A stretch of 64,000 nt of DNA from Paenibacillus sp. FJAT-29882 (GCF_001510645.1 NZ_LMVB01000003.1:1-64000); one strand, 5' to 3'; positions 1 to 7,862 are shown, numbered from the stretch's first letter. The notes: a model not told the origin generated them from the letters alone. Numbers and translations: made by a program.

Positions 1-100
<100 letters not shown>

Positions 101-172
101 ATACATATTTTAATGATGATTCTAAAGTCTGTTATCTAGTTTTGAAGGAATAAACCTTCTAACTGAATTTAG

Positions 173-288
<116 letters not shown>

Positions 289-290
289 TA

Positions 291-317
291 AGCCCCTAAA
301 AGTAGGGGCTATTATTT
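291..317 (+). terminator. Hairpin after 5S rRNA
   Basis: AGCCCC-taaaagt-GGGGCT-type stem (291-310) followed by ATTATTTT. It could end rrn transcription, but the T tract is weak and tRNAs follow within 20 bases, so it may be only a processing or partial termination site. Confidence 0.45.
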
Positions 318-334
318 TGTACATAGTTGTATGT

Positions 335-409
335 GGCCCCTTGGTCAAGCGGTTAAGACACCGCCCTTTCACGGCGGTAACACGGGTTCGAATCCCGTAG
401 GGGTCACCA
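335..409 (+). tRNA. tRNA-Glu (TTC)
   Basis: Complete cloverleaf, anticodon TTC at 368-370, acceptor GGCCCCT paired with AGGGGTC, encoded CCA. First tRNA of the cluster. Confidence 0.95.
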
Positions 410-413
410 TATT

Positions 414-489
414 GGAGGATTAGCTCAGCTGGGAGAGCATCTGCCTTACAAGCAGAGGGTCGGCGGTTCGATCCCGTCATCCTCCACCA
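414..489 (+). tRNA. tRNA-Val (TAC)
   Basis: Complete cloverleaf with anticodon TAC at 447-449 and encoded CCA; begins the Val-Thr-Lys order seen in Bacillus trnB-type clusters. Confidence 0.95.
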
Positions 490-500
490 TTACCTATAGT

Positions 501-576
<76 letters not shown>

Positions 577-591
577 CTTTCAAATTTGTAT

Positions 592-664
592 GAGCCATTA
601 GCTCAGTTGGTAGAGCATCTGACTTTTAATCAGAGGGTCGCAGGTTCGAATCCTGCATGGCTCA
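592..664 (+). tRNA. tRNA-Lys (TTT)
   Basis: Complete cloverleaf with GAGCCAT/ATGGCTC acceptor and TTT anticodon. After the discriminator A664 the DNA reads CTA, not CCA, so the CCA end must be added after transcription. Confidence 0.93.
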
Positions 665-675
665 CTATTAGTTTA

Positions 676-699
676 GCGGGCGCGACGGAATTTGCAGAT
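676..699 (+). pseudogene. 5' stub of a tRNA-Leu gene
   Basis: GCGGGCGCGACGGAATTTGC resembles the acceptor and D-arm start of Bacillus tRNA-Leu(TAG) (GCGGGTGTGGCGGAATTGGC from memory). Nothing after it forms the rest of a tRNA. In B. subtilis trnB-type clusters, Leu-Gly-Leu-Arg lie between Lys and Pro, so this looks like the left edge of a deletion that removed Leu 3' part, Gly and Leu. Confidence 0.6.
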
Positions 700-711
700 T
701 CCATCTTGTAA

Positions 712-793
712 TGCCCCGTAGTTCAATTGGATAGAGCATCTGACTAACAGATCAGAAGGTTATGTTATGGTTCGACTCCTTTTGGGTGCGCCT
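712..793 (+). pseudogene. Decayed tRNA-Arg-like gene
   Basis: The D arm (GTAGTTCAATTGGATAGAGC) and TCTGA...TCAGA anticodon stem resemble Bacillus tRNA-Arg(ACG), and it sits in the Arg slot before Pro. The anticodon loop CTAACAGA has eight bases, the T stem has mismatches, the two acceptor strands pair at only about four of seven positions, and CCA is CCT. It is unlikely to work as a normal tRNA. Confidence 0.65.
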
Positions 794-798
794 TGATA

Positions 799-875
799 CG
801 GGAAGTAGCTCAGCTTGGTAGAGCACTTGGTTTGGGACCAAGGGGTCGCAGGTTCGAATCCTGTCTTCCCGACCA
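799..875 (+). tRNA. tRNA-Pro (TGG)
   Basis: Complete cloverleaf, acceptor CGGGAAG/CTTCCCG, anticodon TGG at 833-835, encoded CCA. Confidence 0.95.
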
Positions 876-899
876 TCTATGTGTCTAAACGTTTATTAT

Positions 900-975
900 G
901 GGGCCTTAGCTCAGCTGGGAGAGCGCCTGCCTTGCACGCAGGAGGTCAGCGGTTCGATCCCGCTAGGCTCCACCA
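900..975 (+). tRNA. tRNA-Ala (TGC)
   Basis: Complete cloverleaf, anticodon TGC at 933-935, encoded CCA. Very close to the Bacillus consensus Ala tRNA. Confidence 0.95.
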
Positions 976-1007
976 TTATTATAATTATCGTATACGCTTC
1001 ATTATTT

Positions 1008-1081
1008 GGCGGCGTAGCTCAGCTGGCTAGAGCGTACGGTTCATACCCGTGAGGTCGGGGGTTCGATCCCCTCTGCCGCTA
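1008..1081 (+). tRNA. tRNA-Met (CAT), elongator
   Basis: Acceptor GGCGGCG/TGCCGCT with G-T pairs and anticodon CAT at 1042-1044. The body matches elongator Met rather than Ile2 or initiator. No encoded CCA (TAA follows A1081). Confidence 0.92.
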
Positions 1082-1121
1082 TAAATTATGAGCATTTTCC
1101 AGTTGAATTCTTAATTATTAC

Positions 1122-1214
1122 GGAGGTATACCCAAGTTCGGCTGAAGGGATCGGTCTTGAAAACCGACAGGGGGGTCAAACCCCGCGGGGGTTCGAATCC
1201 CTCTACCTCCTCCA
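1122..1214 (+). tRNA. tRNA-Ser (TGA)
   Basis: 93 nt with a long variable arm, anticodon TGA at 1158-1160 and a GGAGGTA/TACCTCC acceptor. 3' end encoded as TCCA (discriminator T? or G lost); functional fold intact. Confidence 0.92.
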
Positions 1215-1247
1215 TTTTTTCAAAAAAGGTCACACAATTCATATCGT

Positions 1248-1321
<74 letters not shown>

Positions 1322-1324
1322 TCT

Positions 1325-1401
1325 GGTCCGGTAGTTCAGTTGGTTAGAATGCCTGCCTGTCACGCAGGAGGTCGCGGGTTCGAGTCCCGTCCGGACCGCC
1401 A
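1325..1401 (+). tRNA. tRNA-Asp (GTC)
   Basis: Complete cloverleaf, acceptor GGTCCGG/CCGGACC, anticodon GTC at 1359-1361, encoded CCA. Only three bases after tRNA-fMet. Confidence 0.95.
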
Positions 1402-1443
1402 TTTTTATTCAGTAGATAAACTTACTGTTGATATAATTTGTTT

Positions 1444-1516
1444 GGCTCAGTAGCTCAGTCGGTAGAGCAAAGGACTGAAAATCCTTGTGTCGGCGGTTCG
1501 ATTCCGTCCTGAGCCA
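1444..1516 (+). tRNA. tRNA-Phe (GAA)
   Basis: Acceptor GGCTCAG/CTGAGCC, anticodon GAA at 1477-1479. The bases after the discriminator are TCA, so CCA is not encoded. Confidence 0.93.
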
Positions 1517-1531
1517 TCATTAGCTTAATAC

Positions 1532-1615
1532 GGAGGGGTAGCGAAGTGGCTAAACGCGGCGGACTGTAAATCCGCTCCTTCGGGTTCGGCAGTTCGAATC
1601 TGCCCCCCTCCACCA
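1532..1615 (+). tRNA. tRNA-Tyr (GTA)
   Basis: Class II tRNA with long variable arm, anticodon GTA at 1566-1568, encoded CCA. Confidence 0.95.
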
Positions 1616-1623
1616 TTCATTAT

Positions 1624-1697
1624 AGGGGTATAGTTTAAAGGTAGAACAAAGGTCTCCAAAACCTTCGGTGTGGGTTCAATTCCTACTACCCCTGCCA
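1624..1697 (+). tRNA. tRNA-Trp (CCA)
   Basis: Acceptor AGGGGTA/TACCCCT, anticodon CCA at 1656-1658, discriminator G, encoded CCA. Confidence 0.95.
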
Positions 1698-1720
1698 ACT
1701 TAAAATTCATCTTACATTAT

Positions 1721-1797
1721 GGCGGTTGTGGCGAAGTGGTTAACGCACCTGATTGTGGTTCAGGCATTCGTGGGTTCGATTCCCATCAGTCGCCCCA
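1721..1797 (+). tRNA. tRNA-His (GTG)
   Basis: Anticodon GTG at 1755-1757. The extra G-1 (G1721) faces C73, the tRNA-His identity pair. CCA is encoded. Confidence 0.95.
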
Positions 1798-1812
1798 TTT
1801 ATTTTATCTTAT

Positions 1813-1887
1813 TGGGCTATAGCCAAGCGGTAAGGCAACGGATTTTGATTCCGTCATGCGAAGGTTCGAATCCTTCTAGCCCAGCCA
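1813..1887 (+). tRNA. tRNA-Gln (TTG)
   Basis: Acceptor TGGGCTA/TAGCCCA, anticodon TTG at 1845-1847, encoded CCA. Confidence 0.95.
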
Positions 1888-1896
1888 TTTATATAT

Positions 1897-1970
1897 GCGG
1901 GTGTAGTTTAGTGGTAAAACCTCAGCCTTCCAAGCTGATGATGAGAGTTCGATTCTCTTCACCCGCTCCA
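1897..1970 (+). tRNA. tRNA-Gly (TCC)
   Basis: Acceptor GCGGGTG/CACCCGC, anticodon TCC at 1929-1931, encoded CCA. Confidence 0.95.
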
Positions 1971-1974
1971 AAAT

Positions 1975-2051
<77 letters not shown>

Positions 2052-2067
2052 TAATCTTATATGTTGT

Positions 2068-2142
2068 TCCGCAGTAGCTCAGTGGTAGAGCATTCGGCTG
2101 TTAACCGAACGGTCGTAGGTTCGAGTCCTACCTGCGGAGCCA
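2068..2142 (+). tRNA. tRNA-Asn (GTT)
   Basis: Acceptor TCCGCAG/CTGCGGA, anticodon GTT at 2100-2102, encoded CCA. Last intact tRNA of the cluster. Confidence 0.95.
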
Positions 2143-2152
2143 TTTTTTTATA

Positions 2153-2233
2153 TAAGGAAGTACTCAAGAGACGCCCCTACTATGGATGTAGGTCCGGGTA
2201 ATCGGCGTGAGGATTCAAATCCTCTAAGGTGCG
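2153..2233 (+). pseudogene. Decayed tRNA-Ser(GCT)-like gene
   Basis: GAAGTACTCAAG, the CGCCCCTACTATGG anticodon region and GGATTCAAATCCTC T arm match Bacillus tRNA-Ser(GCT) in order. Most of the D loop is missing, the GCT anticodon position is altered, the acceptor strands no longer pair, and there is no CCA. Its place after Asn is where Ser sits in trnB-type clusters. Confidence 0.7.
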
Positions 2234-2234
2234 T

Positions 2235-2270
2235 AAAAACTAATCTTACTTGGGTTAGTTTTTTTGTTTT
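2235..2270 (+). terminator. Terminator of the rRNA-tRNA cluster
   Basis: AACTAATC (2238-2245), 7-base loop, GGTTAGTT (2253-2260) with one G-T pair, then TTTTTGTTTT. A strong rho-independent terminator right after the Ser-like pseudogene. Confidence 0.85.
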
Positions 2271-2691
2271 ATTCATTCAGCAAGTGCCACAATCTACGTC
2301 AAAAAGTTTTACAGAACTTAGAAAGCCTCTTTTTAACATAAGCCTCCCGTATTTGGCATCAGGTACGATCTATGTAGCCCCACACTCCAGCTTCCTAATT
2401 CACTTTATAACTATATCCATTGAGATTACTGAAGTATTTCTTAAATAGTTTTTTTGCAGATTTTTGCTGAAACTACTGTATCACGTATAACATGTTAGGC
2501 GTATATAAAAACAGAGCAGTATTTTTTATTTCGTCCCCATTCAGTTAACATAGAGGTAGAATAATTGAATCCTTTTTCAATAAAAAAGGGGCTGTCCTAT
2601 AATAAAAGGGTCAGATCCTATATCTACTTCAAACCGACCCCATTTTCTAAAAGTGGGCTTATAATGAGTGAATTCTTATTCAATGAAAAAA

Positions 2692-2731
2692 CCGCCAATC
2701 CCTTGATATGTATGGGGCTGACGGTTTTTTT
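2692..2731 (-). terminator. Terminator beside att copy A
   Basis: AAACCG...CGGTTT stem flanked by A-rich and T-rich runs, so it can act in either direction. Like the hairpins beside copies B and C, it lies just 3' of a tRNA-Arg 3' segment on the minus strand. Confidence 0.6.
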
Positions 2732-2738
2732 TATTTTT

Positions 2739-2787
2739 AGCGTCCCAGATAGGAGTCGAACTTACGACCTATAGATTAGGAGGCACT
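2739..2787 (-). repeat. att copy A: degenerate tRNA-Arg(CCT) 3' segment
   Basis: Minus-strand 3' part of tRNA-Arg, from the anticodon stem to the discriminator. Compared with the intact gene at 7863-7936 it has several substitutions (for example CTTACG for CCTACG). It marks the far boundary of the outer integrated interval. Confidence 0.8.
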
Positions 2788-3079
2788 GTTAAATTTCAGT
2801 TTCCTTTACAATAGGTTTGAACTGTTTATAAATCCTACTATAACGGCAATTTCCACGTTTTTACCGTATACCAAGCGTAAATACTAAATAAAAGTGTCTG
2901 ACGTTTCCGAAGCAATGTTTCCGATTTTTATTATACAAGCTTCACTAGTTTGTTTTCAACATAATTACGATTTTCTGCCGCTCGAGCCCCGCCTGAAAGC
3001 CTTACTGAATGTTTACCAAAAGGTTCAAAAACTAAATACGAAGTGTTCGATCGTATATATTTACTGAATGAATCATGTT

Positions 3080-3991
3080 TTAGCTATTATTCAAAATTTC
3101 CCTCTTTTGAACGATTTTTTCGTAATCATAGCGATACTTAGCAGGTGAAACGTTCATCATCTCAGTAAATACGCGCGTAAAGTAATGCACTGATCCAAAG
3201 CCGGTAACATCAGCTATCTCTTTAATAGGAATGCTTGTTGTTTCAAGCAGGCGGACGGCCTCCTTTACCCTTTCCTTGCGAATATAATTGGAGAAACTTT
3301 CACGAAGCTCATTAGAAAAGAGCCTTGATAAATGACGTTTAGAAATGTGAAGATAGTTGGCGACGTGTTCTAGCTTCAATGGTTCTGATAAATTATCACG
3401 AATGAACAGCTTTGCTTGATATAGATGTGTTGGAGAACTAAACATTTTTTCTTGACTTCGACTTCTCTGCGTAGCTTCAGAAAACATAGAGTTAAAGGAC
3501 AGTATGAGTGTGTGTGCCATATTAGTAATTAAATTAAAGTCGTTGACACCGCCGTTTGACGTATAATCTACCAATGCCCTCCATATTAAGGCAGTTGGGG
3601 AATCATCAGCAACATTGACACAAATCTTATTTGTCTTCGCCAGCCGATTAAATATGCTAATGGCATCATCCTTTGATTTTTCATGTGAAATCTCGAAAGC
3701 AACAAATACAAGAAAAAGTCCTGTTTCACTTAAAATTTGGTGCTGAACGTTCGGACGGGATAAAAATACTGTCCCTTTCTTTAACGGATATTGTCCATCC
3801 ATGTCTTTATAAAGTCCTTCTCCACTTAGTACATAACAAACTTCAAAAAATGAATGCCTATGTAGTGGGGTGTTAAAATGCTTCGGGGTAACTCCCCAAT
3901 AATGCACCTTAAAGGCAATTTCTTCTCCAAGTGGTTCCATTGCATATTGAGCCAAAATCCCTTCACTAAGTTTACATGATTGGATTACCAA
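3080..3991 (-). CDS. AraC family transcriptional regulator
   Basis: 303 aa if started at the TTG at 3991, which has GGAGGG six bases upstream; an ATG at 4021 has no good ribosome site. The N-terminal half is a cupin-like sensing domain (HRHSFFEVCYVLSGEG, residues about 45-100). The C-terminal ~100 residues hold two helix-turn-helix motifs ending in FGSVHYFTRVF and SPAKYR, the AraC/XylS signature. It is divergent from phyH with 119 bases between them, so it probably controls that gene, sensing a small ligand. It lies inside the interval bounded by tRNA-Arg copies A and B. Confidence 0.88.
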   Translation of the reverse strand: MVIQSCKLSEGILAQYAMEPLGEEIAFKVHYWGVTPKHFNTPLHRHSFFEVCYVLSGEGLYKDMDGQYPLKKGTVFLSRPNVQHQILSETGLFLVFVAFEISHEKSKDDAISIFNRLAKTNKICVNVADDSPTALIWRALVDYTSNGGVNDFNLITNMAHTLILSFNSMFSEATQRSRSQEKMFSSPTHLYQAKLFIRDNLSEPLKLEHVANYLHISKRHLSRLFSNELRESFSNYIRKERVKEAVRLLETTSIPIKEIADVTGFGSVHYFTRVFTEMMNVSPAKYRYDYEKIVQKREILNNS

Positions 3992-4110
3992 AAATATCCC
4001 TCCGATGTCTTCATAAGACAAAAAAATAGCCTATTCTGATAAAGACTGGAATCTATAAATTTTTTAAAATTATAACAAGTATACTATCAATTTTAAGGGA
4101 GGAAAATATT

Positions 4111-4893
4111 ATGATTACTTTAAAAGATGCTGACTTTTACAAAGAAAATGGATACTTACTTGTTAAGGGGGTTTTTACTAAAGATGAAGTAGAGCAAATG
4201 AGGAATGCGGTTGAAGACATTATTCAACGTGCAGCAAATGCAAAACATGATCAAAATCATGCATGGCAAGGGGAGCACATCCCACCAAACGAGTTAAAAA
4301 AACTTGTTTTAAAAGGGTTTCATGACGTTCATTATCATGATGCATCGTTCTCTAGAGCCATTATCCATCCAAGTATGGTGTCTATTTTGCAAAAGCTTAT
4401 CGGACCGAATGTCCAATTACATCACTCCAAAATGCTGGTTAAACCACCTGAAAAGGGAGCAGCTTTTCCAATGCATCAGGATCACCCGTATTTTCCACAT
4501 GAAAGTCATACCATGTTGGCAGCTAGTGTTCATCTTGATGATGCAGACTTGGAAAACGGATGTCTAAGGGTTATACCAAAATCTCATAAAGAAGGATCAA
4601 TTCCACATGTAGGGCGTCACTACTTAAATCATAAGGAATACCCGATTTCCATAGGGACTCCGTGCCCTGCCGAAGCAGGCGACGTTCTGTTTTTTAATTA
4701 TTTAACGATACATGGCTCGGATAGTAATCGCAGTGACCGGCCGCGTAGAAACGTATTATTCCAATATCGTGATCCGTCGGATAAACCGACTGCCGATGTA
4801 CACGTGAACTGGGGGCAAGGCTTGATGGTCTGTGGAGAAAATCCAACGTTCCGTGACTATCAGGCTGATTTTGCCTCAAAAATAGTGAAATGA
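4111..4893 (+). CDS. PhyH-type Fe(II)/2-oxoglutarate dioxygenase
   Basis: 260 aa, ATG preceded by AGGGAGG. Belongs to the phytanoyl-CoA dioxygenase (PhyH) family, whose members hydroxylate lipids, ectoine or small metabolites. The metal triad is visible: H122 and D124 in MHQDHPYF, and H201 in TIHGSDSN; the PRRN arginines near 211-213 are candidates for 2-oxoglutarate binding. The substrate cannot be read from sequence. It stands alone downstream of a divergent AraC regulator. The only clear promoter element is a -10 like TATACT at 4080-4085 with a weak -35, which would fit activator dependence. Confidence 0.85.
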   Translation: MITLKDADFYKENGYLLVKGVFTKDEVEQMRNAVEDIIQRAANAKHDQNHAWQGEHIPPNELKKLVLKGFHDVHYHDASFSRAIIHPSMVSILQKLIGPNVQLHHSKMLVKPPEKGAAFPMHQDHPYFPHESHTMLAASVHLDDADLENGCLRVIPKSHKEGSIPHVGRHYLNHKEYPISIGTPCPAEAGDVLFFNYLTIHGSDSNRSDRPRRNVLFQYRDPSDKPTADVHVNWGQGLMVCGENPTFRDYQADFASKIVK

Positions 4894-5206
4894 AAGTTGA
4901 ATGCAACTATTTTGGCCTGAAACACACACATACTTGAGTTTCAACTCGTCTGAACAGAGCAACTAAGTTAATTTGAAGAATGTTTAGCTAAATCAAATAA
5001 ACAACCTGATGAATGAAAGCTGCTGACACCATCAGTAGCTTTTACTTTCCTAGAAGACGATTCCCAAAATGGAATTGTAAAAAAACGACTACCTCCATCT
5101 AAGGGGGGCATTCACCATAGCTGACGATGCCTGCCGCCTTATCAACATATTAATTTTCTTGGTGAGTACATCTTCGATATGAAGAAGGGAGCATGTGTGA
5201 TATTCG
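4894..5206. other. Gene-free stretch inside outer islet
   Basis: 313 bases with no credible reading frame, RNA or clear terminator. It begins after phyH and ends at the truncated integrase, so a deletion junction that removed the integrase C-terminus should lie in or at its right edge. Confidence 0.5.
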
Positions 5207-5933
5207 CTAACTCTTATCCATTAAGAATAAAAGCCGATGATTCTTTAGCTTCATTACATTACCGCTTACAGGGATGTGCCGACCCTTTCTGTTCTTATTT
5301 ATTTCTGGTGGTATAAAGATTGATGATTCTTTAAAATCCACATTAGGAATCTTGATTGAAATAGCTTCGTTAATTCGCATCCCAGTATCAAGCAAAAGCA
5401 AAACTAGAAGCTTATCTCGCCATTCTCCGAAATTACGTTCATTAAAGTAATTTAAAATCAATGTAACTTCCTCGCCTGAAAAACCTTTTACTTCTTCTTC
5501 AGCATCCATTTTAAGATTCTTGATATTCTTCATATTCTTCATTGGGTTATCAGGTGTTATAACTTCTTCAAACCAGAACTTACACATGGTTCTCAATGTG
5601 CGTAACCTGATATTGATAGTGTTTCCTGATAAAGTAGTGTTTTTTTCACGTTGTTCATCCCCCGAATAAGCCTTCTTGTTTTTTGAATAAGTAATATAAT
5701 CTTTTATCATAGAAGGCGTTAAATCACTAATGTGCTTAAAAGAAGGATGATGAATCGTTAAATAATCAGTTAAATATTTAATGTGATGTTTGTATTCGCC
5801 TAATGTTCTTTCTCGGATGCCTTCAGCAACTTTGGCACGAAGAAAAATATCTAAAGCTTCTTGCAGTGTGTATTCAATGATGTAATTTTGTTCAATTCAG
5901 TGTACCACGCTGTTTAATAACGTGTTTTTTCAT
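5207..5933 (-). pseudogene. Tyrosine recombinase, frameshifted and 3'-truncated
   Basis: An ATG at 5933 with GGAGGTG upstream starts 13 codons that end in TGA. One frame over, the sequence continues as a core-binding domain (YTLQEALDIFLRAK) and the front of a catalytic domain up to LLLDTGMRINEA, which carries the first catalytic arginine. The protein stops soon after GRHIPVS; the HxxR, histidine and tyrosine parts are missing. Its homologue at 6751-7707 aligns along the whole preserved length. It cannot be an active integrase. It sits next to att copy B, in the same orientation as the tRNA. Confidence 0.85.
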
Positions 5934-6048
5934 GAAAAAAAGCACCTCCAGACATAGAAAAATAATAGTGAATCAGAACTTCACTGTTTCCTACGTACAG
6001 AAGTGCTTTTATCTTACATACAATTGACCGATTTTAACGGTTATATTA

Positions 6049-6100
6049 ACAGAAAAAACCCTGCTACAACACGGGAGAACCGCATTATAACAGGGTTTAT
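6049..6100 (-). terminator. Terminator beside att copy B
   Basis: On the minus strand AAACCCTG...CAGGGTTT followed by a T run, immediately 3' of the tRNA-Arg segment copy B. It looks like the tRNA terminator carried by an integrating element. Confidence 0.75.
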
Positions 6101-6101
6101 A

Positions 6102-6158
6102 AACAGTTAGCGTCCCAGATAGGAGTCGAACCTACGACCTACAGCTTAGGAGGTTGTC
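6102..6158 (-). repeat. att copy B: tRNA-Arg(CCT) 3' segment
   Basis: 57 bases matching 7854-7910 with a single mismatch (6154 T against 7906 C). It covers the tRNA from anticodon stem to discriminator and eight further bases (AACAGTTA side). The length and identity are typical of a tyrosine-integrase att core duplicated by insertion. Confidence 0.9.
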
Positions 6159-6170
6159 CGGTATGTCTTC

Positions 6171-6206
6171 CGATATATCAAACGTTAATTCAACGGTGAT
6201 TGAGCG
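6171..6206. repeat. Islet-end direct repeat, left copy
   Basis: Similar at about 80% to 7788-7822: both read CGA(T/C)ATATCA, then TAATTCA and GATTGA blocks in the same order and spacing. The two copies lie just inside the att repeats of the inner islet, where integrase arm sites would be expected. Confidence 0.55.
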
Positions 6207-6344
6207 TAATTTAATGTCCTATGGATTACCGTAAGTCAACGGGCACAATTTCGATTGCATTGGCCGTCTGCTGTATGTCGCTAGTGCGCTTCATTTCGTA
6301 CTGGCGAATGATACCCAACGCCTCTAATCAATTACAAACACGGA

Positions 6345-6578
6345 TTATAGTGCGGCCGACTCTTTCCGATTAATTCGCCTAACTTCGTTTTGCGTAGAAA
6401 AGAAACGCCTGGATATTTGCAACTGTATTGCGCCGGCAAGCTCCGTTTTATTTAATTCGTCAGCAAACAGACGCTTGTAATGGCGCATGGCTTCGTTTAG
6501 CCCTTCGACTGACTTGAACGTTGATAGATTGGCGAGTGTGTCTGCCGATGCTACAATTTCTATTCGTTTCTTTGACAT
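6345..6578 (-). CDS. Small hypothetical protein of the inner islet
   Basis: 77 aa, beginning MSKKRIEIVASADT. The run FKSVEGLNEAMRHYKRLFADELNKTEL recalls the N-terminal part of helix-turn-helix, replication-associated proteins on Bacillus mobile elements, but no helix-turn-helix follows and the C-terminus is Arg-rich and short. It is probably a truncated remnant of such a gene. It is the only other reading frame between the att repeats besides the integrase. Function unknown. Confidence 0.45.
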   Translation of the reverse strand: MSKKRIEIVASADTLANLSTFKSVEGLNEAMRHYKRLFADELNKTELAGAIQLQISRRFFSTQNEVRRINRKESAAL

Positions 6579-6750
6579 ATGATTCCGGCTCCCTTTTCAT
6601 AAAAGAGACGGAGTCCCCGAGCGCATACTTAAATAAACGTATTGAATCTCCGTTTTTTTCGTGGTATACTTAAGACCTCAAATTTCTTGCATTTTAAATG
6701 CGACGGGACGTTCGGTTGTTAGCGCAACCGGCGTCTTTTTTTGCGTATTT

Positions 6751-7707
6751 TTATTTGTTTTGACGTAAGACACGATGCGCTGGCGAATACCTATTGTGTT
6801 GTTGCCGCACATGTTCGCTGTCCATTTGTATATACTTCCTCGTTGTTTTTATATCAGCGTGATCGACGATCTTTTGAAGCGTGAATATATCTCCTCCGTT
6901 TAAAATATAATTTCTACAGAAAGTATGGCGGAACATATGCGGGTGCAGTTTCGGTATTTCTAGCTTCTTCTTAAGGCGTCTTTCTTCTTGCAATTTAACC
7001 AACCTTTTCCCGATCTCTCTACTAACGGGTATCTCGCGACCTTTACGGTTCTTTGCGACCTCGGACGGAATGTATATTACGCAGCGCTTAACGCCGATAT
7101 GGTCAATCTTCAAATTAACGGCTTCTTGAATCCGCATTCCACTGTCTAATAAAAGCAGGCACAGCGTTTTATCCCGCCATTGCGCAAACTGGCGTTCATC
7201 ATAACTACTAAGCGACCGGTCGACCTCGGCGTCAGCTAGTCCTGGCACTACGTCTACATGGTCGGAATTCACGCGCTTAATATTGGCGGTTGGATTAGTT
7301 GGAAGAATTCCGTCTTTATACCAGAACAAGCACATCGTTTTCAACGTTCTAAGACGCATGTTGACCGTATGAGGCGATAACCCTTTCGTAAGGCTATTTC
7401 GTCCTTCTACCTCTGCATATGCGACGCGTTCCTTCATTCAATAAAGAATATAGCTACGGATCAAATCAGACGTCAATTCATCTACGTAGAAAGGCGACCG
7501 GTCAGTATAACGCATCAAGTATGTAATATGCTCGCGGTAATTTTCGATAGTGCGCGGTCGTACTCCTTCGGCTTCCTTTGCCTTAACGAATATATCGAGT
7601 GCTTCTTCGATGGTGTAGCGCGTATCGGGTGTAGGTAGGACGCTGGCAATACGTGGGACAGAATCGCCGGCTGTCGGACCTCTTGCGCCAATATAGCCTC
7701 GTCTCAT
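6751..7707 (-). pseudogene. Tyrosine recombinase interrupted by one in-frame TGA
   Basis: Two in-frame parts: 89 aa (7707-7441, core-binding domain with YTIEEALDIFVKAK) and 228 aa (7437-6751), separated only by TGA at 7438-7440, followed directly by ATG. The catalytic half keeps all key residues: R in GMRIQEA, HxxR in HMFRHTF, H in DHADIKTT and the nucleophile Y in TRKYIQM. The homologue at 5207-5933 has a serine (ITYSKNK) where the TGA lies. So this is one recent nonsense mutation or a readthrough/re-initiation case. It lies next to tRNA-Arg in the same direction. Confidence 0.85.
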
Positions 7708-7779
7708 TGCGGATTCACCTCCGATTAAGTCTTACGTACAGCCTCACGTTTGTCTTACGGCGTACCTTAAAAGAACACA

Positions 7780-7842
7780 AAAAACCCGACATATCAGCGC
7801 TAATTCACCGTTGATTGAACGGGTCTATAACGTTGATATGTC
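7780..7842 (-). terminator. Terminator beside att copy C / tRNA-Arg
   Basis: Minus strand GCCCGACATATCA...TGATATGTCGGGTTTTTT forms a long stem with a T run just 3' of the tRNA-Arg gene. It terminates the tRNA and shields the integrase. Confidence 0.8.
7788..7822. repeat. Islet-end direct repeat, right copy
   Basis: Partner of 6171-6206 (see there). It overlaps one arm of the tRNA-Arg terminator hairpin, so it could be a terminator relic at 6171 rather than an integrase arm site. Confidence 0.5.
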
Positions 7843-7862
7843 GGGCTTAGACGAACAGTTAG

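Larger units (their letters stand above)
2271..3079. other. Gene-free stretch with att copy A
   Basis: No coding region is supported. It holds a degraded hairpin-repeat fragment near 2580-2665 (GGGTCAGATCC, see the 40262-40375 repeat), a bidirectional hairpin at 2692-2731 and the degenerate tRNA-Arg 3' copy A at 2739-2787. The remaining sequence to 3079 is AT-rich and looks non-coding. Confidence 0.6.
2741..6158. mobile_element. Outer integrated islet (att A to att B), decayed
   Basis: A 3.4 kb interval bounded by minus-strand copies of the tRNA-Arg 3' end. It holds a truncated, frameshifted tyrosine integrase next to att B, the divergent araC/phyH pair and little else. The int-next-to-att layout is that of a tRNA-targeting genomic islet. 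Whether araC/phyH arrived with it is inferred from position only. Confidence 0.6.
6159..7853. mobile_element. Inner integrated islet (att B to att C)
   Basis: About 1.7 kb between two nearly identical 57-bp direct repeats of the tRNA-Arg 3' end. Contents are a tyrosine integrase broken by one in-frame TGA and a short orphan reading frame. The sequence looks more GC-rich than its surroundings. This is a minimal, probably deletion-reduced integrative islet inserted nearest to the tRNA. Confidence 0.75.

Noticed and set aside
2182-2774. Two open frames of 88 and 69 codons after the tRNA cluster
   Set aside because: They start in the Ser pseudo-tRNA or span hairpin and att sequences, lack ribosome sites and show no protein-like composition.
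6345-7707. Inner islet considered as a toxin-antitoxin or phage-defence module
   Set aside because: Only an integrase and a 77-residue remnant are present; nothing resembles a toxin, nuclease or defence domain.
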